14,713 nucleotides of DNA, taken from the NCBI GenBank assembly GCA_025937035.1, contig JAICSG010000026.1:1-14713 (forward strand). The letters are read 5' to 3'. Below the pieces are notes generated by a model. The model made no database searches, was not told the DNA's origin, and saw nothing but the letters and a program-made list of their open reading frames with translations. Below are positions 1 through 7,374 of the stretch, in pieces (position 1 is the stretch's first letter; the number at the start of each line of letters is the position of its first letter). The translations under genes and the position numbers were made by a program. The stretch is from Thermoanaerobaculia bacterium. Its GTDB lineage: Bacteria > Acidobacteriota > Thermoanaerobaculia > Multivoradales > UBA5704.

Positions 1-462
1 CACGCCGTCGTCCGCCGAGAGATAGAGGATGCCGCCGGCCGCCTGAGGCGACGGATTCGATTCGGTGACGCCGGGGTTGAGGTCCACCACCATCGCCGTG
101 CCGTCGGCGGTGCCGTCGCTCTTCCAGAGCTCGCGGCCGTGCACGCCGTCGTCGGCGCTGAAGTAGAGGGCGCCGTTCCAGACGGTCAGATTGCGCGGCC
201 AGCTCCAGCAGACTCCCGGGCAGATGTCCTTCACCAGGACCGTGCCGGCGGCGGTGCCGTCGCTCTTCCAGAGCTCGACGCCATGGATCCCATCGTCCTG
301 GAGGAAGAACACCGTCGTCCCCAGCACGGCGAAACCCTGGGTGAAGAGGGGATCGGTGAAATCCTCCAGGGTCGTGTTGAGGTCCACGACCTGATGGGCC
401 GGCTGGGCCAGCGCGGGGAGCGCAAGCAACAGGCAGAGCAACGCGACGGCGGATGGACGCAT
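1..462 (-). CDS. ELWxxDGT-repeat surface protein, 5' part only (runs off window)
   Basis: The reading frame is open from an ATG at 462-460 to the window edge, giving 154 residues with no stop, so the gene continues to the left. The product begins with a signal peptide (MRPSAVALLCLLLALPALA, cleavage likely before QPAHQ). Two ELWKSDGT repeats follow, at about residues 64 and 114, each with the DDGxHGxELWKSDGTAxGT consensus. The first repeat ends in VKDICPGVC, a Cys pair also found in the first repeat of the two downstream paralogs. ELWxxDGT repeats are a known repeat family of secreted bacterial proteins with no assigned biochemical function. The paralogs end in three SLH domains, so this one probably does too, but that part is not visible. 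A strong GAAGGAG lies 5 nt upstream of the ATG and supports the start. It is the third member, in transcription order, of a tandem array. Confidence 0.88.
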   Translation of the reverse strand, partial: MRPSAVALLCLLLALPALAQPAHQVVDLNTTLEDFTDPLFTQGFAVLGTTVFFLQDDGIHGVELWKSDGTAAGTVLVKDICPGVCWSWPRNLTVWNGALYFSADDGVHGRELWKSDGTADGTAMVVDLNPGVTESNPSPQAAGGILYLSADDGV

Positions 463-467
463 GGCGT

Positions 468-474
468 CTCCTTC
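468..474 (-). promoter_or_regulatory. Ribosome binding site of the left-edge ELWxxDGT gene
   Basis: GAAGGAG on the minus strand lies 5 nt before the ATG at 462. It fixes the start of the truncated gene. Confidence 0.75.
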
Positions 475-516
475 GAGAAGAAGTGCTGGCCGAGACCTCT
501 TTACGACTGTATGACT

Positions 517-545
517 AGCGTAGTACACCGGGGAAAGAGCGTCAA
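517..545 (-). promoter_or_regulatory. Candidate sigma-70 promoter for the left-edge ELWxxDGT gene
   Basis: Reading the minus strand, TTGACG (545-540) is followed by a 17-nt spacer and TACGCT (522-517). The -35 matches consensus at five of six positions and the -10 at three of six, including the outer TA and T. Transcription would start near 510, leaving a leader of about 48 nt. This 143-bp gap (463-605) is also the most AT-containing stretch in the array. Prediction only. Confidence 0.45.
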
Positions 546-555
546 GCGCTGGGCG

Positions 556-579
556 GACGGCCCCGGGATGGGGGCCGTC
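556..579 (-). terminator. GC-rich hairpin after the second ELWxxDGT gene
   Basis: GACGGCCCC and GGGGCCGTC form a perfect 9-bp stem around a 6-nt loop, starting 27 nt after the stop codon of the gene ending at 606. No U-tract follows, so intrinsic termination is uncertain. Its place between that stop codon and the next candidate promoter is what a terminator would show. Confidence 0.4.
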
Positions 580-605
580 TCCAACTGCATGGGATCGCGC
601 TGGAT

Positions 606-3600
606 TCAGGGCAAGGGGAGATGGAACGCCGCGGCCAGGAAGACCGCCATCTCGCCGCGGGTGATGGGCTGGTCGGGGCAGTAGTTGCCGCCGCCACAGC
701 CGCTGGTGACGCCGTCCGCCGCGAGCTGCTCGATGAAGCGGGCCGCCCAGTAACCGGACGGCACGTCGCCGAAGCGGGCTCCCGTGGCCGGCGGGGGATT
801 CTCGCCCCGGGCGAGGGTGAGCAGCACGGCCATCTCGGCCCGCGTCAGCAGGTTGTTGGGACAGTAGAGATTGGCCGCGCAGCCGCCCACCACCCCCTCG
901 CGGGCCAGCTCCTCGATCCAGGGACCCGCCCAATAGCCGGGCGGCACGTCGTCGAAGCGGGTCCCCGTGGCCGGCGGCGGCGCCGTGCCGCGGGCGGTGA
1001 GGACGAAGATGGCCATCTGGGCCCGGTTGACGTAGGCGCCGGGGCAGAAATCGCCGCTTCCACAGCCGCCGGTGACCCCATTGGCGACGAGCGACTCGAT
1101 GAACCGCCAGGCCCAGAAGGTGGAGGGGACGTCCGTGAAGGTGGGATCGAGGGCGAGGCGGGGGACGGTCCAGAGCTCGGCCCCGGTGGTGCCGTCGTCG
1201 GCCACGAAGAAGGCCTTGGAGGCACCGATGGTATAGCCCAGGGGCCCGGAGGAGGCCGCGCCCGGCGCGATGTCCTGGAGCATGAAGGTGCCGGCGTCGG
1301 TGCCGTCGCTCACCCACGGCTCGGAGCCGTGGACGCCGTCGGTGGCGGTGAAGACCACGTGCCGGCCCACGGCGATGAGGTTGAAGGGGAGCGAGGAATC
1401 GATACCCGGCAGAAGGTCCTTGACCAGATGGGTGCCGGCGTCGGTGCCGTCGCTGGTCCAGAGCTCGAGGCCGTGGGTGCCGTCGTCGGCGGTGAAGAAC
1501 AGGCGCCCCCCGGCGGTCACGAGGCCGTCGATCCCCGCGGACTGGGCTCCCGGGGCGATGTCCTTGACCAGGTGGGTGCCGGCGTCGGTGCCATCGCTCA
1601 CCCACAGCTCGACGCCATGAGTGCCATCGTCGGCGGTGAAGAAGAGGAGGCCATTCAGGGGGACCGGGAAGTAGCCGATCCCCGAGGATCCGGGCCCCGG
1701 CAGGATGTCCTTGACGAGGTGGGTGCCGGCATCGGTGCCGTCGCTCACCCAGAGCTCCTCCCCGTGCGTGGAATCGGAGAGGGTGAAGAACAGGCGGTTG
1801 CCGGCCGGGGTCAGCTTGCTCAAATCGTTGGCGATGTAGGGGAATGACCCCTGGAAGGTCTTCACCGGCACGGTCCCCGCGCTGGTGCCGTCCGTCCGCC
1901 AGAGCATCGGGGAGCCGTCGCTGGTGTCCCAGGAAGGGAAGTACAGGTCGTTGCCCACGTTCACCCTGGGGCTGAAGACCGGATGGTTGCCCTGCAGGAT
2001 GGAGAACGTGCCGGGGCCCGTGCCGTCCGTCCGCCAGGTCTGGCCGTCGCTCCCCGTGAAGATGAGCGCGGAGCCCGCCGATCCTGTGAAGCTCGGGGTC
2101 CCGGCGATCTGGGTGACGGGGACGGCGGCCGTCCCCGCGGCCGTGCCGTCGGTCTTCCAGATGTCGTAAAGCCCGGAGCCGGCGTAGACCGCGAAGAAGA
2201 TTTGATTGCTCGCCCCCTGTACGGGGAAGGTGGAGGCGCCGGAGACGCCCAGATCGGTGACGGAGCCGTCCGCGTCCATCCGCCAGGCTCCGCCATCGAC
2301 GTAGACCCGGGAGCTCCCCAGAGGGACGGGGCGGGCGAGGGAGGCCGGGCTCACGGGGATCGAGGCCGGCTGCGTGCCGGCCGCGGAGCCGTCCGTGTGC
2401 CAGACCTGGAGGCCGGAAACCCCGTCGTCGGCGCTGAAGAAGAGCCCGCCGCCGAGCGGGGACAGGAAGTCTTCGAGAGTCGGCGTGTACAGGGGGCGGA
2501 ACGACGACGTCCGGACCGGCGCCTGGATCTGGACCGTGCCGGTCTGCGTGCCGTCGGTCTTCCAGAAGGGGCCGCCGGTCTGGCTCGCCAGGCAGGCGTA
2601 AAAATAGAGCTCGCCGTTGACTTCCATGCTCGGCGGGTTCGGGTAGCTGAAACAGGAGCTCGGGCCCAGGGACGTGACCTGGACCGTGCCGGCCTGCGTG
2701 CCGTTCGTCGTCCAGAGGCTGAGATTGCCGGTGTTCCCCCCGGCCAGGACGATCGCCACATTCCCCAGGCTGCTGACCGAAAGTGTCTGGCTGACGTTCA
2801 GCGACTGCGTGCCGGCGGCGGTCCCGTCGCTCGTCCAGAGGATGCTGAAGGGTCCGGTGGCGAAATAAAGGCGGTTGCCGGCGCGCGTCATTTTCGGATT
2901 CGAGAAGAGGGAGCTTGCCGTGGCGATGCTGGCGACCTGGGAGGTGCCCGCCGAGGTCCCGTCCGTGCTCCAGAGCCCGCCGCTGCCGTTCGTGGTGGCG
3001 GTGAAGTAGACCTGGCCGCCCAGAGAGACGAAGCCCTCGGGGCTGGAATCGGCGCTGCCGGGGTTGAGGTCCTGGACCAGGACCGTGCCCGCGTCGGTGC
3101 CGTCGGTCCGCCAGAGCTCGACGCCATGGGTGCCGTCGTTGGCCGCGAAGAGGAAGCTGCCATCCGGCAGGGCGGAGACGACCGTGCTCGCGTTGTAGCC
3201 CAGGGACGAGCCGGAGCCCGGATTGAGATCGCGGATCAGGTGCGTGCCCACCGCCGTGCCGTCGCTGATCCAGGGCTCGAGGCCGTGGACGCCGTCGTCG
3301 CCGGCGAACAGCAGCCTCCCGCCGCCGGACGCCATCGGAAGGATCGTTCCGTTCTTGGGGGAGATCTGGGCGACGAGCTGCGTCCCCGCCCGGGTGCCGT
3401 CGGTCGACCACAGCCCGGACCCGAGAAGCGGATCTTTGCTGGGAAACAGGACCTTGCCGCCGAGGACCGCCATCCCGAAACCGGCGTCGGCGTACCCCGA
3501 GACGCTCCCCGGAACGAAGTCGCGGATCAGGTAGGTGCCCGCGTCGGTGCCGTCGCTACGCCAGAGCTCATCGCCGTGGACGCCGTCGTTCGCCTCGAAG

Positions 3601-3923
3601 AGAACGAGATCGCCGAGGGTGGTGAGCTTGATCAGGGACGACGAGCAGGGGCCCGGGCAGATGTCCTTGACCCGCGTGGCGGCGCCGGTGGTGGTGTCGA
3701 GCTTCCAGAGCTCGTTGCCGCTGCCGCCGTCGTCGGCCGTGAAGAAGAGGTTGATGCCGGCCAGGACCGGCGTCGGCATGTAGCCGAAGCCGAGGGCGTG
3801 GGGGCTCGTGGTGTTGAGGTCCTTCACCAGGTGCGCGAGCTGCGCGTGAGTCACCCTCCCATCCAGGAGCACCGAGATCAGAAAGCCGAGAGCGAGACAC
3901 GGGACGCGGAGCTTGCAGCGCAC
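606..3923 (-). CDS. Secreted ELWxxDGT-repeat protein with three C-terminal SLH domains (1105 aa)
   Basis: The preferred start is GTG at 3923, which has GGGAGG 6 nt upstream and opens directly into a signal peptide (RCKLRVPCLALGFLISVLL...VTHA, cut before QLAHL). A longer TTG start at 3983 would put 20 non-signal residues in front. After the signal come about 17 repeats of roughly 50 residues with the core (E/G)LWxTDGTxAGT. Repeats near both ends fit the consensus well; those in the middle are degenerate. The first ends DICPGPC. Residues about 928-1105 are three SLH domains (DVPSTFWAWRFIESL, DVPPGYWAGPWIEEL, DVPSGYWAARFIEQL). Each has a GCxxxxxCP pair and an RxxMAxxL end. SLH domains anchor proteins to the cell surface; the function of the repeat region is unknown and a propeller-like beta fold is only a guess. 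The gene sits between two paralogs in the same direction. Confidence 0.9.
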   Translation of the reverse strand: MRCKLRVPCLALGFLISVLLDGRVTHAQLAHLVKDLNTTSPHALGFGYMPTPVLAGINLFFTADDGGSGNELWKLDTTTGAATRVKDICPGPCSSSLIKLTTLGDLVLFEANDGVHGDELWRSDGTDAGTYLIRDFVPGSVSGYADAGFGMAVLGGKVLFPSKDPLLGSGLWSTDGTRAGTQLVAQISPKNGTILPMASGGGRLLFAGDDGVHGLEPWISDGTAVGTHLIRDLNPGSGSSLGYNASTVVSALPDGSFLFAANDGTHGVELWRTDGTDAGTVLVQDLNPGSADSSPEGFVSLGGQVYFTATTNGSGGLWSTDGTSAGTSQVASIATASSLFSNPKMTRAGNRLYFATGPFSILWTSDGTAAGTQSLNVSQTLSVSSLGNVAIVLAGGNTGNLSLWTTNGTQAGTVQVTSLGPSSCFSYPNPPSMEVNGELYFYACLASQTGGPFWKTDGTQTGTVQIQAPVRTSSFRPLYTPTLEDFLSPLGGGLFFSADDGVSGLQVWHTDGSAAGTQPASIPVSPASLARPVPLGSSRVYVDGGAWRMDADGSVTDLGVSGASTFPVQGASNQIFFAVYAGSGLYDIWKTDGTAAGTAAVPVTQIAGTPSFTGSAGSALIFTGSDGQTWRTDGTGPGTFSILQGNHPVFSPRVNVGNDLYFPSWDTSDGSPMLWRTDGTSAGTVPVKTFQGSFPYIANDLSKLTPAGNRLFFTLSDSTHGEELWVSDGTDAGTHLVKDILPGPGSSGIGYFPVPLNGLLFFTADDGTHGVELWVSDGTDAGTHLVKDIAPGAQSAGIDGLVTAGGRLFFTADDGTHGLELWTSDGTDAGTHLVKDLLPGIDSSLPFNLIAVGRHVVFTATDGVHGSEPWVSDGTDAGTFMLQDIAPGAASSGPLGYTIGASKAFFVADDGTTGAELWTVPRLALDPTFTDVPSTFWAWRFIESLVANGVTGGCGSGDFCPGAYVNRAQMAIFVLTARGTAPPPATGTRFDDVPPGYWAGPWIEELAREGVVGGCAANLYCPNNLLTRAEMAVLLTLARGENPPPATGARFGDVPSGYWAARFIEQLAADGVTSGCGGGNYCPDQPITRGEMAVFLAAAFHLPLP
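1273..1795 (-). repeat. Four well-conserved ELWxxDGT repeat units inside the gene
   Basis: Matching positions in the repeat fall at 1273, 1417, 1561 and 1708, giving periods of 144, 144 and 147 bp (48-49 codons). Each unit encodes DDGTHGxELWxSDGTDAGTHLVKDxxPG or a close variant. These units, next to the SLH domains, are much more alike in DNA than the central units of the same gene, which points to recent local amplification or homogenisation. Confidence 0.8.
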
Positions 3924-3929
3924 GAGAGC

Positions 3930-3935
3930 CCTCCC
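3930..3935 (-). promoter_or_regulatory. Ribosome binding site that fixes the GTG start at 3923
   Basis: GGGAGG on the minus strand is followed by the 6-nt spacer GCTCTC and then GTG. The signal peptide begins at once after this GTG, so it outranks the upstream TTG at 3983. Confidence 0.7.
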
Positions 3936-3942
3936 AAAAGCG

Positions 3943-3967
3943 AGGCGGCCCCGGAGAGGAGCCGCCT
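3943..3967 (-). other. Leader hairpin upstream of the second ELWxxDGT gene
   Basis: AGGCGGC and GCCGCCT arms form a 7-bp stem around an 11-nt loop. It ends 7 nt before the Shine-Dalgarno sequence in the transcript, so it could modulate translation. There is no experimental or covariation support. Confidence 0.3.
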
Positions 3968-3991
3968 GAGAATCTATTTCCAACGAATACG

Positions 3992-4020
3992 ATTTTCGTG
4001 GTAAGAGCTCGTCATGGCAA
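3992..4020 (-). promoter_or_regulatory. Candidate promoter overlapping the preceding stop codon (second ELWxxDGT gene)
   Basis: On the minus strand TTGCCA (4020-4015) is followed by 17 nt and GAAAAT (3997-3992). The -35 hexamer lies in the last two codons and abuts the stop of the upstream gene. The same TTGCCA-N17-GAAAAT arrangement, with a different spacer sequence, precedes the other full paralog at 7319-7291. The -10 lacks the first consensus T, so this is tentative. Confidence 0.4.
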
Positions 4021-7000
4021 GGGCAGATGGAACGCCGTGGCCAGGAAGACCGCCATCTCGCCGCGGGTGACGGCCAAGTCGGGGCAGTAGTTGCCGCCGC
4101 CGCAGCCGGTGGTGACGCCGTCCGCCGCGAGCTGCTCGATGAAGCGGGCCGCCCAGTAGTCGGCCGGCACGTCGGCGAAGCGGGCTCCCGTGGCCGGCGG
4201 CGGAGTCTCGCCCCGGGCGAGGGTGAGCAGCACCGCCATCTCGGCCCGGGTCAGCAGGTTGTTCGGACAGTAGAGATTGGCCGCGCAGCCGCTCACCACC
4301 CCCTCGCGCGCCAGCTCCTCGATCCAGGGGCCTGCCCAGTAGCCGGGGGGCACGTCGTCGAAGCGGGTCCCCGTGGCCGGCGGCGGTGTCGTGCCGCGGG
4401 CGGTGAGGACGAAGATGGCCATCTGGGCCCGGTTGATATAGGAGCCGGGGCAGAAATTGCCGCCGCCGCAGCCGCCGGTGACCCCGCTCGCCACGAGCGC
4501 CTCGACGAACCTCCAGGCCCAGAAATTCGGCGGCACGTCGGCGAAGGTGCCGGTCACGTTGAGCTTGGGGATGGCCCAGAGCTCGGAGCCGGTGGTGTTG
4601 TCGTTCGCCGTGAAATAGAGCCTGGACCCGGAGACCGTGAAGCCCAGGGGGTTGGAGGAGAGGGGGCCGGGCGCGATGTCCGCGAGCCGGAACGTGCCGG
4701 CGTCGGTGCCGTCACTGCGCCAGGCCTCGACGCCGTACGCCGGGTCGAACGCGGAGAAGACCACCACGGAGCCCACGGCGGCCGGTCTGAAGGGGGACGA
4801 GGAGCCCGCGCCCGGCACGATGTCCTTCACCAGGTGCGTGCCGGCCGCGGTGCCGTCGCTCACCCAGAGCTCGAAGCCGTGGACGCCGTCGTCGGCGGTG
4901 AAGAAGACCCGGTTGCCGGCGACCGTCAGGCCGGAGATCCGGGAGCTGGCGGGGCCGGGGTTGATGTCTTTCACCAGCACCGTGCCGGCGTTGGTGCCGT
5001 CGCTCCGCCACAGCTCCTGGTCTTGCCCGTCGCCGCCTCCCACGAAGAGGAGAGTGCCGTCCGGAAGCGCGGCGAACGGCTCGTTGGTGGCGATGGGGAC
5101 CGTACTGACCTGGACGGTGCCGGCCGCCGTGCCGTCACTCTTCCAAAGGGTGTAGCGGAAGAGGGCGGGCTGGAAGGCGCTGAAGAAGAGGGCGCCGTTG
5201 GCGTCCGTCAGCGGGATGGAAGTCGTCAGCCCGGTCCCGATCACCGAGGTTCCGGCTGCCGTGCCGTCCGACACCCAGAGGTCGAAGCTCGTGCCGTTGA
5301 AGAGAGAGTAGAAGACCTTCCCGCCCGAAGGCACCGGGCTGCCGCCGGGGATCGGCGAGCTGTGGGTCGCCACCAGGACGGTCCCCGCCGCGGTGCCGTC
5401 GGTCTTCCACAGCCCCGCGGGATCGCTGTCCGGCTGGGAGAGGAAGAAGAGCTCGTTGCCCAGGGGCTTGGTCGCGAAGACCAGCACGGAGCTGCCGGGC
5501 ACGATGCTGGTGCCGGCCGTGGTGCCGTCGCTCAGGCCCAACCGTCTGTGGAATTCGGTGAAGGCCAGATGGCCGTTGACGGTATTGAGGTACCTGGGAA
5601 GAGAGCTCCCGCCCAGGTCGGACACCTGCGACGTGCCCGCGGCGGTGCCGTCGCTCCGCCACAGCTCGTAGTTGCTGATGCCGTCGGTCGCCTGGAAGAA
5701 GAGATTCCCGTTGAGATCGGCGAGGAGGCCCGGATCCAGATTCCCATTGAAGGCGGCAAAGGACGAGGTCGCGACCGGGACGTCCAGGATCTTGTACGAG
5801 CCGGCCATGGTGCCGTCCGTGACCCAGAAGGACGGGGCGAAGTCGCCCCGGAAGAACAGCCGGCCGCCCGCCACGCCATGGTTGTCAACCCCCTGCGAGA
5901 AGACGTCCACGTAGGGCCAGGAGCCGGACGCCGGCGCCAGCGGCTGGGTGCCGGCGTCGGTGCCGTCGCTCGTCCAGAAGCTCCCCAAGCCCCCTACGAC
6001 CGTGGCCGAATAGAAGACCAGGCGTCCTCCGATCGCGGTGAATTCGTATCCCCCGGCCGTGGGAGGCAGGCCGCCCGCGGATCCCGGGACCAGATCCTTG
6101 ACCATGCGGGTCCCCGCCGTGGTGCCGTCGGTCGCCCACAGCTCGGCTCCGTGGGTGCCGTCATCGGCGCGGAAGAACGCCAGGCTGCCCACCGCCGTGA
6201 TCTCCCGCGGGTCCGAGCCGGAGCCGCCGGGCTGGACGTCCAGCAGCAGCCCGGTCCCCGCCGCGGTGCCGTCCGTGCTCCAGAGCTCGCTGCCGTGGGC
6301 GGGATCGGTGGCGTTGAAGAGGACCTTGCCGTTGAAGACCGTGAGCCCGAGCGGCGAGGAGCCGGACGAGCCGGGCGTGATGTCCTTGATCTGGAAGGTC
6401 CCGGCCGCGGTGCCGTCGGTCCGCCAGATCTCGGGCCCATGGCTGCCGTCGTCCCCCACGAAGACGAAGCCTCCCCAGGGAGCGACCACGGCCTCCTGGC
6501 CGGTCGGCCCCACGTTGTTGAAACGAATGGGGCTGCCCGCGCCGGGATTGACCTCGGACAGCCGATGGGTGCCGGCGTTGGTGCCGTCGGTCACCCAGGG
6601 CTCCCAGGTCGTGAGGGAGTCTTGCGCCGCGAACAGGACCTGTCCGTGGTCCACGGCCAGGAACCGGGGAGGGAAGAAAGGGATGAAACCGCGGGCGGCG
6701 TTCCCCACCGCGTGCGTCCCGCCCGGCGTCCCGTCCGTGACCCAGAGCTCCAGGACGTCGTCGGCGGCGAGGACGGTGAAGAGGAGCTTGCCTCCGGCAT
6801 CCACCATCGTGGGGCTCAGGAAGTCCGCGAAGCTCTGCACTCCGCTGAGGTCCCCCTTCACCAGCGACGTCCCTCCAGGCGTGCCGTCGCTCTTCCACAG
6901 GCCCGGACCCTGCGGGCCCTGGGCGACGAAGAAGAGCAGGCCGTTCGAGCTGGTGAGGGTGCGCGGGAGCGAGGTACAGGCGCCGGGGCAGATGTCCTTC

Positions 7001-7242
7001 AGCAGGAAGGTACCGGCCGGGGTGCCGTCGGTCCGCCAGATCTCGGTGCCGTGGGTTCCGTCGCTGGCCGCGTAATAGAACAGGGAGCCCACCCCCTCGC
7101 TCTCCGCGGCGGTCTCCTCGACCCGCGGCGCAGGGGTGTCGGGGTTGATGTCCTTCACCAGGTAGGCGGGCGCCTGGCCCAGGGACGGCAGGCCGGCGAG
7201 AAGGCCGAGAATCGCGAGCGAGCACACACGGCGGAGATCCAT
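4012..7242 (-). CDS. Secreted ELWxxDGT-repeat protein with three C-terminal SLH domains (1076 aa)
   Basis: The start chosen is ATG at 7242, with GGAGG 7 nt upstream and a signal peptide directly after it (MDLRRVCSLAILGLLAGLPSLG, cut near QAPAY). The upstream ATG at 7314 lies in the remnant of another gene and would add 24 non-signal residues. About 17 repeats follow with the core (E/D)LWxSDGTAAGT. The first ends DICPGAC. Residues about 899-1076 hold three SLH domains, each with a GC-x5-CP pair. The SLH region differs from that of the downstream paralog at only about 20 of 178 residues by eye, whereas the repeat regions have clearly diverged. The product is presumably surface-anchored; what the repeats bind or build is not known. 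It is co-directional with its paralogs. Confidence 0.9.
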   Translation of the reverse strand: MDLRRVCSLAILGLLAGLPSLGQAPAYLVKDINPDTPAPRVEETAAESEGVGSLFYYAASDGTHGTEIWRTDGTPAGTFLLKDICPGACTSLPRTLTSSNGLLFFVAQGPQGPGLWKSDGTPGGTSLVKGDLSGVQSFADFLSPTMVDAGGKLLFTVLAADDVLELWVTDGTPGGTHAVGNAARGFIPFFPPRFLAVDHGQVLFAAQDSLTTWEPWVTDGTNAGTHRLSEVNPGAGSPIRFNNVGPTGQEAVVAPWGGFVFVGDDGSHGPEIWRTDGTAAGTFQIKDITPGSSGSSPLGLTVFNGKVLFNATDPAHGSELWSTDGTAAGTGLLLDVQPGGSGSDPREITAVGSLAFFRADDGTHGAELWATDGTTAGTRMVKDLVPGSAGGLPPTAGGYEFTAIGGRLVFYSATVVGGLGSFWTSDGTDAGTQPLAPASGSWPYVDVFSQGVDNHGVAGGRLFFRGDFAPSFWVTDGTMAGSYKILDVPVATSSFAAFNGNLDPGLLADLNGNLFFQATDGISNYELWRSDGTAAGTSQVSDLGGSSLPRYLNTVNGHLAFTEFHRRLGLSDGTTAGTSIVPGSSVLVFATKPLGNELFFLSQPDSDPAGLWKTDGTAAGTVLVATHSSPIPGGSPVPSGGKVFYSLFNGTSFDLWVSDGTAAGTSVIGTGLTTSIPLTDANGALFFSAFQPALFRYTLWKSDGTAAGTVQVSTVPIATNEPFAALPDGTLLFVGGGDGQDQELWRSDGTNAGTVLVKDINPGPASSRISGLTVAGNRVFFTADDGVHGFELWVSDGTAAGTHLVKDIVPGAGSSSPFRPAAVGSVVVFSAFDPAYGVEAWRSDGTDAGTFRLADIAPGPLSSNPLGFTVSGSRLYFTANDNTTGSELWAIPKLNVTGTFADVPPNFWAWRFVEALVASGVTGGCGGGNFCPGSYINRAQMAIFVLTARGTTPPPATGTRFDDVPPGYWAGPWIEELAREGVVSGCAANLYCPNNLLTRAEMAVLLTLARGETPPPATGARFADVPADYWAARFIEQLAADGVTTGCGGGNYCPDLAVTRGEMAVFLATAFHLPLP

Positions 7243-7249
7243 GGAAGAT

Positions 7250-7254
7250 CCTCC
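7250..7254 (-). promoter_or_regulatory. Ribosome binding site that fixes the ATG start at 7242
   Basis: GGAGG on the minus strand is followed by 7 nt and the ATG at 7242. The longer frame opening at 7314 has no comparable site and begins inside a gene remnant. Confidence 0.7.
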
Positions 7255-7290
7255 AGAGAGAGCGGTCGATTGTCTGTATCCGTAGATGCG

Positions 7291-7319
7291 ATTTTCCCGG
7301 ATAGATTCCGTCATGGCAA
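7291..7319 (-). promoter_or_regulatory. Candidate promoter of the first full ELWxxDGT gene, overlapping a gene remnant
   Basis: TTGCCA (7319-7314) lies in the last codons of the truncated paralog, next to its TGA. It is followed by a 17-nt spacer and GAAAAT (7296-7291), matching the element upstream of the next paralog in spacing and hexamers. A TATCCG/CGGATA inverted repeat (7303-7298 and 7282-7277) straddles the -10. Prediction only. Confidence 0.4.
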
Positions 7320-7369
7320 GGGCGGATGGAACGCCGTGCCAGGAAGACCGCCATCTCGCCGCGGGTGAT
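7311..7369 (-). pseudogene. 3' remnant of a further ELWxxDGT/SLH gene
   Basis: The 59 bp encode ITRGEMAVFLA followed by a frameshifted tail, and end in the same CCATGA as the intact copy at 4012. Against that copy the remnant lacks one base near 7338 and has two substitutions, so it is the last 20 or so codons of a third SLH domain. Nothing of the rest of that gene remains: only 5 nt separate it from the UbiB stop codon. A fourth array member was therefore deleted down to its tail. The downstream intergenic sequence is also homologous to the spacer between the two intact paralogs. Confidence 0.85.
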
Positions 7370-7374
7370 CCCCC

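Noticed and set aside
3943..3967. Riboswitch upstream of the second ELWxxDGT gene
   Set aside because: Only one short hairpin is seen, with no known aptamer core.
1983..4004. 673-residue open frame on the plus strand
   Set aside because: It mirrors the repeat gene on the other strand and shows only the inverse pattern of the repeats.
4027..7368. 1113-residue open frame on the plus strand
   Set aside because: It is antisense to the ELWxxDGT gene. Long antisense frames are expected where GC at third positions is extreme, and its product is low-complexity Gly/Ala/Arg/Val with no recognisable domain.
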